From DATFYM01 sp035315065 (GTDB taxonomy: Bacteria; Acidobacteriota; Terriglobia; UBA7540): a stretch of 23,100 nt of DNA. Under the pieces are notes generated by a model. It did not search any database. It was not told where the DNA came from and saw only the letters and a list, made by a program, of their open reading frames with translations. This document shows, piece after piece, positions 15,015 to 22,136 of this stretch. The stretch is from contig DATFYM010000069.1 in NCBI GenBank assembly GCA_035315065.1, positions 1 to 23,100 on the forward strand. The letters run 5' to 3'. Positions within the stretch are counted from its first letter, which is position 1. Every line of letters begins with the position of its first letter. The position numbers and the translations under genes were made by a program.

Positions 15015-16175
15015 ATGAGTCAAGCTGCAGAATTACGGAAGAGGTTCGAAGCCGCTTTTGGAGACCAAGCGCGCATCTATCGGGCTCCTGGCCGCGTGAA
15101 CTTGATCGGTGAGCACACCGACTACAACGACGGGTTCGTGATGCCGGCGGCCATCGATTTCGCCACTTGGATGGCCATTTCACCGCGACAGGACCGCAAG
15201 CTGGTGGTCCGCTCAGAGAATATCTCGGAGTCGGCAGAATTCGACTTGGACGAGCCCGAGCCTCGCGCCAGGCGCCACTGGAGCGACTACGTGTTCGGGG
15301 TGGCCGTGGAACTGGAACAGGCTGGCAATCGCTTGCGCGGCGCCAACATGCTGGTCTACGGCGAGGTCCCGATTGGCGCCGGTCTCAGTTCATCTGCGGC
15401 CATAGAGGTTGCCAGCGGTTACGCGCTGCTGGAAAACTCCGGACTGCCGGTGGACCGCATCGGACTGGCCAAGCTCTGCCAGCGGGCCGAAAACGAGTTT
15501 GTCGGCATGCGCTGCGGCATCATGGATCAGTTCATCTCCTGCTGCGGCCGCGCCGACCGAGCGCTGATGCTGGATTGTCGGTCACTGGACTACCGGCTTC
15601 TTCCTCTTCCTCAACACATCAGCCTGGTGATCTGTAATACTATGGTGAAGCATCAACTGGCCGGTGGTGAGTACAACAAGCGCCGCGCCGAATGCGAGGC
15701 GGGGGTCCATCACCTGGCTCAATCGTTGCCCCAGGTGCGCGCCTTGCGGGACGTTACCCTGGCGGATCTGGAGCGATACGGCCGCGACCTGCCGGACGTG
15801 GTCTATCGACGTTGCCGGCACGTAGTGAGCGAAGACGATAGGGTGATCGAGGCAGCGCGAGCGCTTGAACGCAGCGATGTCGCCCAATTCGGCCGGCTCA
15901 TGGGCGAGTCACATCGCAGCCTGCGCGACGATTACGAAGTGAGTTGCGCCGAGCTGGATCTGATGGTCGAACTGGCCGGCAGGGTGGACGGCGTCTTCGG
16001 CGCCCGCATGACGGGCGGCGGTTTTGGAGGATGCACCATCAACCTGGTGGCCAGCGATCGGGTGGAGGACTTCAAGCGCGCGGTCGCCGCCGGGTACGAG
16101 CGGGGAACCGGCCGCGCGCCGCAGATCTACATCTCGACCGCAGCCGAGGGGGCGGGGGAAGTCGTTACTGGCTAG
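15015..16175 (+). CDS. galK: Galactokinase
   Basis: This 386-residue GHMP kinase phosphorylates galactose at C1 with ATP, the entry step of the Leloir pathway. The galactokinase signature GRVNLIGEHTDYNDGFVMP is at 26-44, the ATP-binding motif PIGAGLSSSAA at 119-129, catalytic base Asp171 in GIMDQF with Arg27 as its expected partner, and the third GHMP motif GARMTGGGFGGC at 329-340. Length is typical. The ribosome site is weak. The ATG overlaps the stop of an upstream frame (ATGA at 15015-15018) whose last codons are MSTQ; this may be a tiny leader peptide or chance. It is the first gene of galK-galE-galT on the plus strand. Confidence 0.95.
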   Translation: MSQAAELRKRFEAAFGDQARIYRAPGRVNLIGEHTDYNDGFVMPAAIDFATWMAISPRQDRKLVVRSENISESAEFDLDEPEPRARRHWSDYVFGVAVELEQAGNRLRGANMLVYGEVPIGAGLSSSAAIEVASGYALLENSGLPVDRIGLAKLCQRAENEFVGMRCGIMDQFISCCGRADRALMLDCRSLDYRLLPLPQHISLVICNTMVKHQLAGGEYNKRRAECEAGVHHLAQSLPQVRALRDVTLADLERYGRDLPDVVYRRCRHVVSEDDRVIEAARALERSDVAQFGRLMGESHRSLRDDYEVSCAELDLMVELAGRVDGVFGARMTGGGFGGCTINLVASDRVEDFKRAVAAGYERGTGRAPQIYISTAAEGAGEVVTG

Positions 16176-16287
16176 TGGCTAGTCTAGTGGAAAAGCCGTC
16201 AGCCGTCAGCTATCAGCTCTCAGCCAGAAAGCGCGTTTTTTGCTGATAGCTGATGGCTGACTGCTGATAGCTTCAGGCACTAGCCAC
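16170..16287. repeat. Palindromic repeat between galK and galE
   Basis: The outer arms GGCTAGTG (16170-16177) and CACTAGCC (16278-16285) enclose inner arms at 16201-16217 and 16241-16257 (AGCCGTCAGCTATCAGC against its complement, one mismatch). Further CTATCAGC and GCTGATAG units lie around them. It begins at the galK stop and ends about 23 bp before the galE start. Confidence 0.85.
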
Positions 16288-16309
16288 TTCTCGCAACGGA
16301 CAATCAACC

Positions 16310-17290
16310 ATGAATGTACTAGTGACAGGCGGGGCGGGTTACGTGGGCAGCGGGGTGGCGGCGGAGCTGATCAGAGCCGGTCACCGGGTGATCGTTTACG
16401 ACAACCTCAGCCGGGGCAGACGTCAAGCCGTGCCTGCGGGCGCGGAACTGGTGGTCGGCGAAGTGGCGGATCGGGGCGCGCTGGAGGAGTTGTTCCGGTC
16501 GCGCGCTCCGGACGCGGTGATGCATTTCGCCGCCTCGATCGAAGCCGGCGAGTCGATGCAGGTGCCGGAGCGATACTTCCGCAACAACACGGCCAACACG
16601 CTTACCCTGTTGGAAGCAATGTTGGCGTGCGGACCGAGGCGCCTGGTGTTCTCCTCCACCGCTGCGTTGTACGGAAACCCGGAGCGCACTCCCATCGAGG
16701 AAACGGACCCGCTGCGCCCCACCAATGCTTACGGTGAGTCGAAGCTTTTGGTGGAGCGGATGCTCGATTGGCTGAACCGTATTCACGGGCTGCGGTACGC
16801 CAGCTTGCGCTACTTCAACGCCGCCGGCGCGGATGACGAACGCGGCGAAGACCATCGCCCGGAGACACACCTGATTCCCCTGACACTCAAAGTGGCGCTC
16901 GGCCAACAGGAGCATATCAGCATCTTCGGCACCGACTACCCGACCCCGGATGGCACCTGCGTGCGCGATTACATTCATGTGTCGGATTTGGCCACTGCGC
17001 ACCTCTTGGCGCTGGACGGCTTGGAGCAGCGCGACCGGCTGATCTACAACCTGGGCAATGGACGAGGCTTCAGCGTGCGCGAGGTGATCCAGGTGGCGCG
17101 AGAAGTGACGGGGCGTCCGATTCCGGCGGTCGAAAGCCCACGCCGCGAGGGCGATCCCGCGGTCCTCGTCGCCAGCTCGGAGAAGATCCGGCGGGAACTG
17201 GGGTGGAAACCGAAGCGCGCGGAGTTGCGGAGCATTGTGAGCAGCGCCTGGGAGTGGCACCGGCGGCATCCGAGCGGGTACCAGGAGTAA
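16310..17290 (+). CDS. galE: UDP-glucose 4-epimerase
   Basis: This 326-residue extended short-chain dehydrogenase interconverts UDP-galactose and UDP-glucose with bound NAD. The dinucleotide fold starts MNVLVTGGAGYVGSGVA with Gly7, Gly10 and Gly13 and acidic Asp31 for the NAD ribose. FSSTAALYG (114-122) supplies the catalytic Ser/Thr, and the YGESK motif has Tyr141 and Lys145. Later GalE-specific segments include RYFNAAGAD and YPTPDGTCVRDYIHVSDLA. The function regenerates UDP-glucose for GalT. The start is fixed by homology: the dinucleotide motif begins at residue 7. The ribosome site is poor. Confidence 0.96.
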   Translation: MNVLVTGGAGYVGSGVAAELIRAGHRVIVYDNLSRGRRQAVPAGAELVVGEVADRGALEELFRSRAPDAVMHFAASIEAGESMQVPERYFRNNTANTLTLLEAMLACGPRRLVFSSTAALYGNPERTPIEETDPLRPTNAYGESKLLVERMLDWLNRIHGLRYASLRYFNAAGADDERGEDHRPETHLIPLTLKVALGQQEHISIFGTDYPTPDGTCVRDYIHVSDLATAHLLALDGLEQRDRLIYNLGNGRGFSVREVIQVAREVTGRPIPAVESPRREGDPAVLVASSEKIRRELGWKPKRAELRSIVSSAWEWHRRHPSGYQE

Positions 17291-17295
17291 GGGGC

Positions 17296-17433
17296 AAGAA
17301 TTGAGTCATTGAGCCATTGGGTCATTGAGCCATTGAAACAACTGTTTTCTGAAGCTTCAATGACCCGGCGACGCCCTGACGCAATTCTCGAGCCAATGAC
17401 TCAATGACTCAATGGCTCAATGATTCAATTCTT
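17296..17433. repeat. Palindrome of tandem CATTGAG units between galE and galT
   Basis: The left arm (17296-17337) starts AAGAATTGAGTCATTGAGCC and the right arm (about 17390-17433) ends in its complement ...CAATTCTT. Each arm is a run of short (A)TTGAGyCA units, and the arms pair with only a few mismatches over about 40 bp. The right arm ends 8 bp before the galT ATG, so it covers the place where a ribosome site should be. Confidence 0.87.
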
Positions 17434-17441
17434 TACAAACC

Positions 17442-18476
17442 ATGCCTGAATTCAACTTGAACGAACACCCTCACAGACGATTCAACCCGCTAACCCGCGA
17501 GTGGGTCTTGGTCTCTCCGCATCGCACGCAACGGCCGTGGCTGGGACAGGTAGAAGGGCTTGCCTTGGAATCCCAGCCGACCTACGACCCCACCTGTTAC
17601 ATGTGTCCCGGCAACGTCCGCGCGACCGGGGCACGCAATCCCGCCTACACGGGCACCTTCGTTTTCGACAACGACTACCCGTCACTGCTTCCCAACACCC
17701 CGGAAGGGGAAGTGCGTGAAGATGGTTTGCTGGTGGCGCGGAGTGAACGTGGGACTTGCCGCGTGCTTTGCTTTTCTCCGCGTCACGACCTGACTGTGGC
17801 AAAAATGGACCGTGATGCTCTCCGGCGGGTGGTGGATGTCTGGACGGAACAGTATCGAGAGCTCGGCGCCCTGCCGTTCATCCAACACGTGCAGATCTTC
17901 GAGAATCGCGGCGTGATCATGGGCTGCAGCAATCCTCATCCCCATGGCCAGATCTGGGCCGACGCGAGCGTTCCTGACTTGCCGGCGAAAGAGCAGTCGG
18001 CCCTCATCGATTACCAGTCCGCGCACGGCCACTGCCTCCTGTGCGACTACCTGGCGCTGGAGGCCGCTCGCGGTGATCGCTCGATCACGCAAAACGACCA
18101 CTTTGCCGCGCTGGTACCGTTCTGGGCGGTGTGGCCGTTCGAGACGATGCTGATCGCCAAGCGGCACGCTACCGCCCTGGATGAATTGACCGATGACGAA
18201 CGCGACGGCCTGGCCGACATTCTGAAGCGCATCACCACGCGCTACGACCACCTGTTCGAGGTTTCGTTCCCCTACTCGATGGGCTTCCATCAGCGCCCCA
18301 CCGACGGCCAGCCTCACCCGGAGTGGCATTTGCACGCGCATTTCTATCCGCCGCTCCTGCGCTCCGCGACGGTGCGAAAGTTTATGGTGGGCTATGAGAT
18401 GCTGGCTACCCCCCAGCGCGACATCACGCCGGAGACGGCCGCCGCCCGCCTGCGCGAGATGAAGGAGGATGGGTGA
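17442..18476 (+). CDS. galT: Galactose-1-phosphate uridylyltransferase
   Basis: This 344-residue HIT-superfamily enzyme swaps UMP between UDP-glucose and galactose-1-phosphate through a covalent histidine. NPHPHGQIWA holds the nucleophile (His166-Pro-His168; His168 corresponds to the E. coli nucleophile). Cys52 and Cys55 (CYMC) and His115 match the E. coli zinc ligands. The C-terminal metal and substrate region GFHQRPTDGQ...HLHAHFYPP is present. Length is typical. With GalK and GalE it completes the Leloir pathway. No ribosome site precedes the ATG because a repeat arm ends 8 bp upstream; translation may rely on a leaderless or reinitiation mode, or another start may be used. Confidence 0.95.
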   Translation: MPEFNLNEHPHRRFNPLTREWVLVSPHRTQRPWLGQVEGLALESQPTYDPTCYMCPGNVRATGARNPAYTGTFVFDNDYPSLLPNTPEGEVREDGLLVARSERGTCRVLCFSPRHDLTVAKMDRDALRRVVDVWTEQYRELGALPFIQHVQIFENRGVIMGCSNPHPHGQIWADASVPDLPAKEQSALIDYQSAHGHCLLCDYLALEAARGDRSITQNDHFAALVPFWAVWPFETMLIAKRHATALDELTDDERDGLADILKRITTRYDHLFEVSFPYSMGFHQRPTDGQPHPEWHLHAHFYPPLLRSATVRKFMVGYEMLATPQRDITPETAAARLREMKEDG

Positions 18477-18810
18477 AATTAAATCCACCGATTACCCGGC
18501 GCGGCATTGGGCGTAAACGAATTGGACGTAGTGGCTAGGCTAGCCAGCAGGGGAGGAAACCCCCTTCTGGCCCTCGTGGAGGCTGGGTCTACACTGCGCC
18601 GTTGATCGCGAGTAATAGCCGACAGCAGATTCTTCTTGTGTGATCCTGCGCGACCGTGGCCACTTCTACGGGTAGCCCGTTTATCGTCAACGTGACCACG
18701 TCTGTCCAACTTCCGAGTGCCGCGTCAACCGGGAGTTGCCTGACCGTCAAATATACGGAAAGCCGACCGTCCAGGGGCTTGCTGGTTGCGGAGAAACCTG
18801 CCAATAATCT
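18477..18810. other. Gap after galT, mostly unassigned
   Basis: Right after galT, 18482-18504 (AATCCACCGATTACCCGGCG) resembles the inner arm of the palindromic element at 13965, so it is probably a relic. A minus-strand frame at 18589-18804 (71 codons; VYLTVRQLP, WTDVVTLTINGLPVEVATV) has some protein-like patterning but no start signal and no family I can name; it could be a decayed fragment. Confidence 0.4.
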
Positions 18811-18985
18811 GAGCCCTCCGGGGGGCTGTTGATTCAGCCCCAGAGAGGCGATGATTCAGCCCCAAAGGGCCGTTGATTTAGCCCCAACGGGGCGAAATAA
18901 CGAAGCCCAGGCCAACGGCCTGGGGTTAAAATAGCATTCCCGATTTCATCTTCGAGCCCTGAAGGGGCGAGATAGGTGTTCCCCC
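18811..18985. repeat. REP cluster upstream of the RAYT gene
   Basis: Several AGCCCC-N-GGGGC mini-palindromes (GATTCAGCCCC repeated at about 18831, 18851 and 18872) lead to a unit of GGGGCGAAATAACGAAGCCC with the palindrome CCAGGCCAACGGCCTGG (about 18906-18923). A last AGCCCTGAAGGGGCG (18955-18969) lies 16 bp before the transposase ATG. Such REP sequences are the known DNA substrates of RAYT proteins. Confidence 0.82.
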
Positions 18986-19438
18986 ATGCCGCAATCGCTT
19001 TCGCAACTCTACGTTCACCTGATCTTTAGCACCAAACATCGCGAGCCGATGTTATTGTCGCCCGTGCGAGAAGACCTCCACGCCTACCTGGCGGCGGTTC
19101 TCAATAACCAGGACTCCCCCGCGCTGAAAGTCGGAGGCATGAGCGACCACGTTCATGCGCTGTTGCGATTGTCGAAGAACCTCGCGCTGGCAAAAATCGT
19201 GGAGGAAGTGAAGACCAGTTCTTCGAAATGGGTCAAGACGCAAGGGCGCGGGTTAGCGAACTTCCATTGGCAAAGCGGCTACGGCGCGTTTTCGGTGAGC
19301 GCGGCGGACGTGGAAGAAGTCGTGGAATACACCGCGCAACAAGAAAGCCACCACCGCGTGGTGAGCTTTCAAGAGGAATTCCGGAAGCTGCTGGACGCGC
19401 ACGGGATCGCCTACGACGAGCGGTCCGTGTGGGATTGA
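18986..19438 (+). CDS. REP-associated tyrosine transposase (RAYT, IS200/IS605-like Y1)
   Basis: The 150-residue single-strand DNA transposase starts MPQSLSQLYVHLIFSTKHRE, the family opening. The HUH metal motif is at 55-57 (SDHVHALL). The candidate nucleophile Tyr115 lies in VEYTAQQESHH, followed by the family-typical SFQEEFRKLLDAHGI. Size and motifs are complete, so it may be active. It is flanked on both sides by REP palindromes, as RAYT genes are. No TnpB gene is nearby, in line with RAYTs acting as domesticated, REP-spreading enzymes. There is no normal ribosome site; the closest upstream hairpin sits at -31 to -17 and might affect expression. A deleted copy of the same unit follows at 19494-19692. 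Confidence 0.92.
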   Translation: MPQSLSQLYVHLIFSTKHREPMLLSPVREDLHAYLAAVLNNQDSPALKVGGMSDHVHALLRLSKNLALAKIVEEVKTSSSKWVKTQGRGLANFHWQSGYGAFSVSAADVEEVVEYTAQQESHHRVVSFQEEFRKLLDAHGIAYDERSVWD

Positions 19439-19493
19439 AAAAGATTGTTCCGCCCTTTCAGTGCTTGGGTATCGGTTTGGGTCCCGTTGACTT

Positions 19494-19692
19494 GAGCCCC
19501 AAAGGGGCGAACTAACGAAGCCCAGGCCAACGGCCTGGGTTGAGATTACCCCCAAATTTTACCGCCAGCCCTGAAAGGGCGAAATAGGTTTTCCCCCATT
19601 CCGGAATCGCCTTACGACGACCGGTACGTGTGGGATTGAAAAAGATTGTTCGGCCCCTTCAGGGCTCGAGTATCGGTTTGGGTCCCGCTGAC
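19494..19692. mobile_element. Internally deleted RAYT unit (REP-flanked mini-element)
   Basis: The left part (19494-19610) repeats the sequence upstream of the RAYT ORF, including REP, AATAGG.TTTCCCCCAT and the first ORF bases CCGxAATCGC. It then jumps to the ORF end (CTTACGACGACCGGTACGTG, then GGGATTGA stop and AAAAGATTGTT) and continues into the downstream flank to 19692. The parent join would lie between ATCGC at 18994-18998 and ATCGC at 19406-19410, so about 412 bp were lost between short direct repeats. The start codon is now ATT. It is non-coding. Confidence 0.82.
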
Positions 19693-19765
19693 CCAGGCCG
19701 TTGGCCTGGGCAACCCAGGCCGTTGGCCTGGGCTTCGTTAGATCGCCCCTTTGGGGCTCACCTGC
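19650..19765. repeat. REP cluster downstream of the RAYT unit
   Basis: Two identical palindromes CCCAGGCCGTTGGCCTGGG lie at 19692-19710 and 19714-19732, followed by CTTCGTTAGATCGCCCC and TTTGGGGCTCA. This is the inverse complement of the REP unit upstream of the transposase, so the locus is framed by REPs in opposite orientation. Confidence 0.82.
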
Positions 19766-19970
19766 CCACACCTCGAGACTCAGCCTTACCGGCTTTTGAG
19801 TGCGGGCGGGCACGCAGGGACCACGCCGCGTGAAAGCTCACAACCCGGAAGGATGGCCACAGGAAATAGGAAATATCGTGCCCGCTTTCTCCCGTGATGG
19901 CCGGACTGGGCTCAAAAACCCGTAGCGTTGACCCATGAAGTGGCGTAGAATCCTCGGTGGGTGACGGAAC

Positions 19971-20186
19971 ATGAGCAACATCGAGGAAATTGAGCAGGCG
20001 GTGGAAAAACTCCCCATCCAGGACTTCGTTAGACTGGCTGCCTGGGTTGACCAGCGCCGCCAGCAGCTTGAAGTTGTTCCTTCGGCGGCCGCCAACGGCT
20101 GCATGGCCGCACGTGACCACAGCGCCTTCCTGAACAGCTATGCCCCGCAAGATGAGGGGCTCTACGATGATACCGCAGCCGGGTGA
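19971..20186 (+). CDS. Antitoxin of a MazF/PemK-type toxin-antitoxin pair
   Basis: The protein has 71 residues. MSNIEEIEQAVEKLPIQDFVRLAAWVDQRRQQ is a helical N-terminal part seen in small antitoxins. The C-terminus DHSAFLNSYAPQDEGLYDD is the typical toxin-binding tail of antitoxins paired with PemK/MazF proteins. The gene overlaps the toxin start by 20 bp, so the two were translationally linked. GGTGACGGA precedes the ATG as a weak ribosome site. The partner toxin has an in-frame stop, so this frame is now an orphan unless readthrough occurs. Assignment rests on the tail motif and the neighbour. Confidence 0.75.
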   Translation: MSNIEEIEQAVEKLPIQDFVRLAAWVDQRRQQLEVVPSAAANGCMAARDHSAFLNSYAPQDEGLYDDTAAG

Positions 20187-20493
20187 AGTCTGGACGGCTG
20201 ACGTCCCTTTCACCAGCGGCACTGCCTCGAAACTGCGTCCGGTGCTGGTGCTGTGGACAGACGCCGCCGACGTTGTGGTGGCGGCCGTTACTTCCGCCCC
20301 GTCCCGTTCGAGGACGGACGTCGCCTTGCAAAACTGGCCGGCGGCCGGTTTGCGTGTGGCTTCCACGGTAAGGCTATCCTGACTGGACTGCTTGGAACAA
20401 AACCTCCTACGCCGTCGGCTCGGCATGGTTGATCAAAGTGATGCCGGGCAATTGAAGCAGGTTTGGGCGAATGAAATCCGGCTGCGTTTCTGA
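20167..20493 (+). pseudogene. MazF/PemK-type toxin interrupted by one nonsense codon
   Basis: The frame starts MIPQPGEVWTADVPF...SKLRPVLVLWTDAADVVVAAVTSAP, a normal MazF/PemK endoribonuclease, and reads TVRLS at residue 71. Codon 72 is TGA (20380-20382). The same frame continues LDCLEQNLLRRRLGMVDQSDAG and ends WANEIRLRF with a stop at 20491-20493, matching the expected C-terminal part. Relatives usually carry Arg or a similar residue at this point, so a single CGA-to-TGA change would explain the break. GAGGGG six bases before the ATG is a good ribosome site. The 71-residue product lacks the C-terminal third and is probably inactive. Confidence 0.83.
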
Positions 20494-20784
20494 TTCGACG
20501 CGTGCGGTCGGGCGCAGGCTCGCCGAGGCTTACCATACCGCGCTCGCCAACTTTGGAAGCCAGGCCCGGCAGCCCTCACCATGTGGAGTGCACCCCAAAA
20601 CTGACACAGAGAAGATTGGAAAATAGGGACACGCGTGCCAGTCCCGCTTTTCCCAGATAACAAAATGGTTCCTGACACCATATCCCCCGACACCATATCC
20701 CCCTGCTCCTTCAACTGGGGTGCAGACATACAAACCAATGTCTGCGCCACCCGCGACGCCCGCCATGAGCATATCGCTGGCATC
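20494..20784. other. Gap with short tandem repeats
   Basis: No gene is seen. Two adjacent 15-bp copies of GACACCATATCCCCC (20674-20688 and 20689-20703) follow a GGGACACGCGTGCCAGTCCC stretch (about 20628-20647). The same GACACCATAT word recurs at 22295-22304, within the repeat region near the right end. Confidence 0.6.
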
Positions 20785-21432
20785 TCAGGCTTTCGAGGCG
20801 CTGAGCCCCAACAGGTCCCTGAGTGTGGGCTCACTGCCAGGGTCCTCCTGGAGTCGCTGGAAATATGGCATTAGATCGGTGCTGATTTTCAGCTTTGGGT
20901 TTCCCTTCCAGCCCCAGTATTCGCCAGCTATCCAAAGGAAAGCGTCTAGCTGTGCACAGTTGCAGCTTAGGCCGGCCAGCTGTTTGAGTTTTTCGATGTC
21001 CTCAGCGAACTTGAGATACCTCTTCGGGTTTTTCGACTGTCCCGCACCCAGGTGTCTTTGAACCATGTATTCCGCATACTGGTCTAGGATGGGCAGATCT
21101 GGATCGATGAAGAAGTGCGCAAACTTGGCGACAAAACTGTAATGTTTCCTGTTGGTCACGGCTGATATTTCAGTCACCAGCTCCTCGACCAAATCAGGCC
21201 CGGTGGTATTAGTGGCCTTGAGCTTTTCTTCAAGGCATTGGCCAACTCTCAAGATGGCCATAATGTTGGTTCCATACAGAACATTGAGCACTACCGCCTT
21301 CAGCTTGATGGCCTCCAGTGGCTTCGGGAATACCTGCTTGAGTTGTACCAGTTCCTTGCTTTCCCACCCCTCGCTCCAGAATCGAGATGCCGCTTCGATT
21401 TGGCTGTTAAGTAGTGGCACCGCTAATGTCAT
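20785..21432 (-). CDS. Hypothetical protein with SFVAKFAHFF motif
   Basis: The protein has 215 residues from the ATG at 21432, which has GGAGG six bases upstream; the open frame extends to 21600 but without support. It is mostly helical and has no membrane segment or signal. Notable parts are LKAVVLNVLYGTNI (about 46-59), KHYSFVAKFAHFFIDPDLPILDQYAEYMV (about 96-124) and a C-terminal region rich in Trp and Tyr (WIAGEYWGWKG). The SFxAKFxHFFxDPxxPIxDxYA pattern recurs in several uncharacterised bacterial proteins, some perhaps related to helix-hairpin-helix glycosylase folds, but I cannot assign a function. It lies between two broken toxin-antitoxin loci, which may mark an accessory island. Confidence 0.7.
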   Translation of the reverse strand: MTLAVPLLNSQIEAASRFWSEGWESKELVQLKQVFPKPLEAIKLKAVVLNVLYGTNIMAILRVGQCLEEKLKATNTTGPDLVEELVTEISAVTNRKHYSFVAKFAHFFIDPDLPILDQYAEYMVQRHLGAGQSKNPKRYLKFAEDIEKLKQLAGLSCNCAQLDAFLWIAGEYWGWKGNPKLKISTDLMPYFQRLQEDPGSEPTLRDLLGLSASKA

Positions 21433-21522
21433 GCGAATCCTCCGCTCTAGGAGCCTGTCGGAGATACGGTTTCTGAAATCCGCTTTTTTGTTATGCGCCG
21501 TTCTCTGAGAGCAAGCAAGTAG

Positions 21523-21556
21523 CGCGGACCGCCGATTTTGCGGTCCGCGTCTTTTC
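21523..21556. terminator. Strong hairpin, possible terminator
   Basis: CGCGGACCGC (21523-21532) pairs perfectly with GCGGTCCGCG (21540-21549) around the loop CGATTTT, followed on the plus strand by TCTTTTC. Flanking genes are on the minus strand, where the T-run is missing, so it may be an old terminator or simply a structured spacer. Confidence 0.4.
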
Positions 21557-21636
21557 GGTCGCAATGATGTCCACAGCGCTGTACCGTGGGGCCGTGTCAA
21601 AGTTGCGGCGCCCTTTTGGTTCGGACCGATATTTCT

Positions 21637-21702
21637 TCATCGCCGTGCGCTCGCTCCCCCGGCATACGCTTGCCTTGTGTAAACAAGATTCCAATCGTTC
21701 AC
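21637..21702 (-). pseudogene. Truncated YoeB/Txe-type toxin remnant
   Basis: A GTG start overlaps the antitoxin stop as GTGA (21702-21699). The frame reads (M)NDWNLVYTRQA, which matches the usual YoeB/Txe opening, then drifts into YAGGASARR and a stop after 21 codons. Full toxins have about 85 residues with catalytic Glu, Arg, His and Tyr further on, and I find no such continuation in any frame downstream. Recognition rests on about a dozen residues plus the exact position behind a YefM antitoxin. Confidence 0.62.
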
Positions 21703-21941
21703 CAGCCGGGCTCTTTCTCACATTCCTCAATAGGGGTTTCCAGTCCCACCCGAATGGATTCACGCATGCCCGGCACCGATAGGAGGTAAAGGGTCTCCTG
21801 CATGGCATTCCAATCTTCCTCGGGCACCAGCACGGCATTGGCGCGCAGACTGGTAATCAAGACAGGTTGATGCGCTTCGGCCGCCTCGTCCAGAATTCGG
21901 TCAAGCTTTTCTCCTGCCTCTTTGGCATCCAGAGTGTTCAT
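21699..21941 (-). CDS. YefM/Phd-family antitoxin
   Basis: The 80-residue protein opens MNTLDAKEAGEKLDRILDEAAEAHQPVLIT, continues NAVLVPEEDWNAMQETLYLLS, and ends VPGMRESIRVGLETPIEECEKEPGW. It is a complete YefM-type antitoxin: an N-terminal DNA-binding dimer domain and a C-terminal tail with the PIEEC..xGW motif that covers the YoeB toxin. Its stop overlaps the toxin start by 4 bp. The ribosome site is weak. The partner is a 21-codon stub, so the antitoxin is now alone, possibly autorepressing or neutralising related toxins elsewhere in the genome. Confidence 0.88.
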   Translation of the reverse strand: MNTLDAKEAGEKLDRILDEAAEAHQPVLITSLRANAVLVPEEDWNAMQETLYLLSVPGMRESIRVGLETPIEECEKEPGW

Positions 21942-22136
21942 GCTCTAAGATTACGCTCTTTCCCAGTCCCCGGCAAGCGAGTTGCTTCCACCCAAGGATC
22001 GCCATTGACCGAAAGAAATGAATGGAGCATCAAGTGATGATGTCAGGCGGCAAGGAGCGCCCGAACTCGGCGGGCGTGCAGATCTTGACGCCGTGTTGGC
22101 GACGCCGTGCTCGGTGAAGGCATGAGCGAGAGAACG
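21942..22136. other. Gap upstream of the YefM-type antitoxin
   Basis: No gene is recognised. On the minus strand a short frame ending at 22030 reads GVKICTPAEFGRSLPPD, which resembles the C-terminal end of some PIN-family proteins, but it is too short to call. Confidence 0.35.

Noticed and set aside
14665..15018. 117-codon plus-strand frame ending at the galK start
   Set aside because: Most of it lies within the MITE-like palindrome; only its ATGA overlap with galK is of interest.
16319..17269. 316-codon minus-strand frame across galE
   Set aside because: It is a mirror of galE, whose motifs are complete; no ribosome site and no recognisable domain.
19928..19951. Promoter of the MazF-type locus (TTGACC and TAGAAT)
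   Set aside because: The boxes are only 12 bp apart, too close for a normal sigma-70 promoter.
20380..20382. Selenocysteine or programmed readthrough at the TGA in the MazF-type gene
   Set aside because: No SECIS-like hairpin is evident just downstream, the family has no selenoprotein members that I know, and a simple CGA-to-TGA change explains it.
22028..22110. ORF6N or PIN-type protein fragment on the minus strand
   Set aside because: AFTEHGVA and ICTPAEF words occur in different frames over fewer than 30 codons, which is too little to separate from chance.
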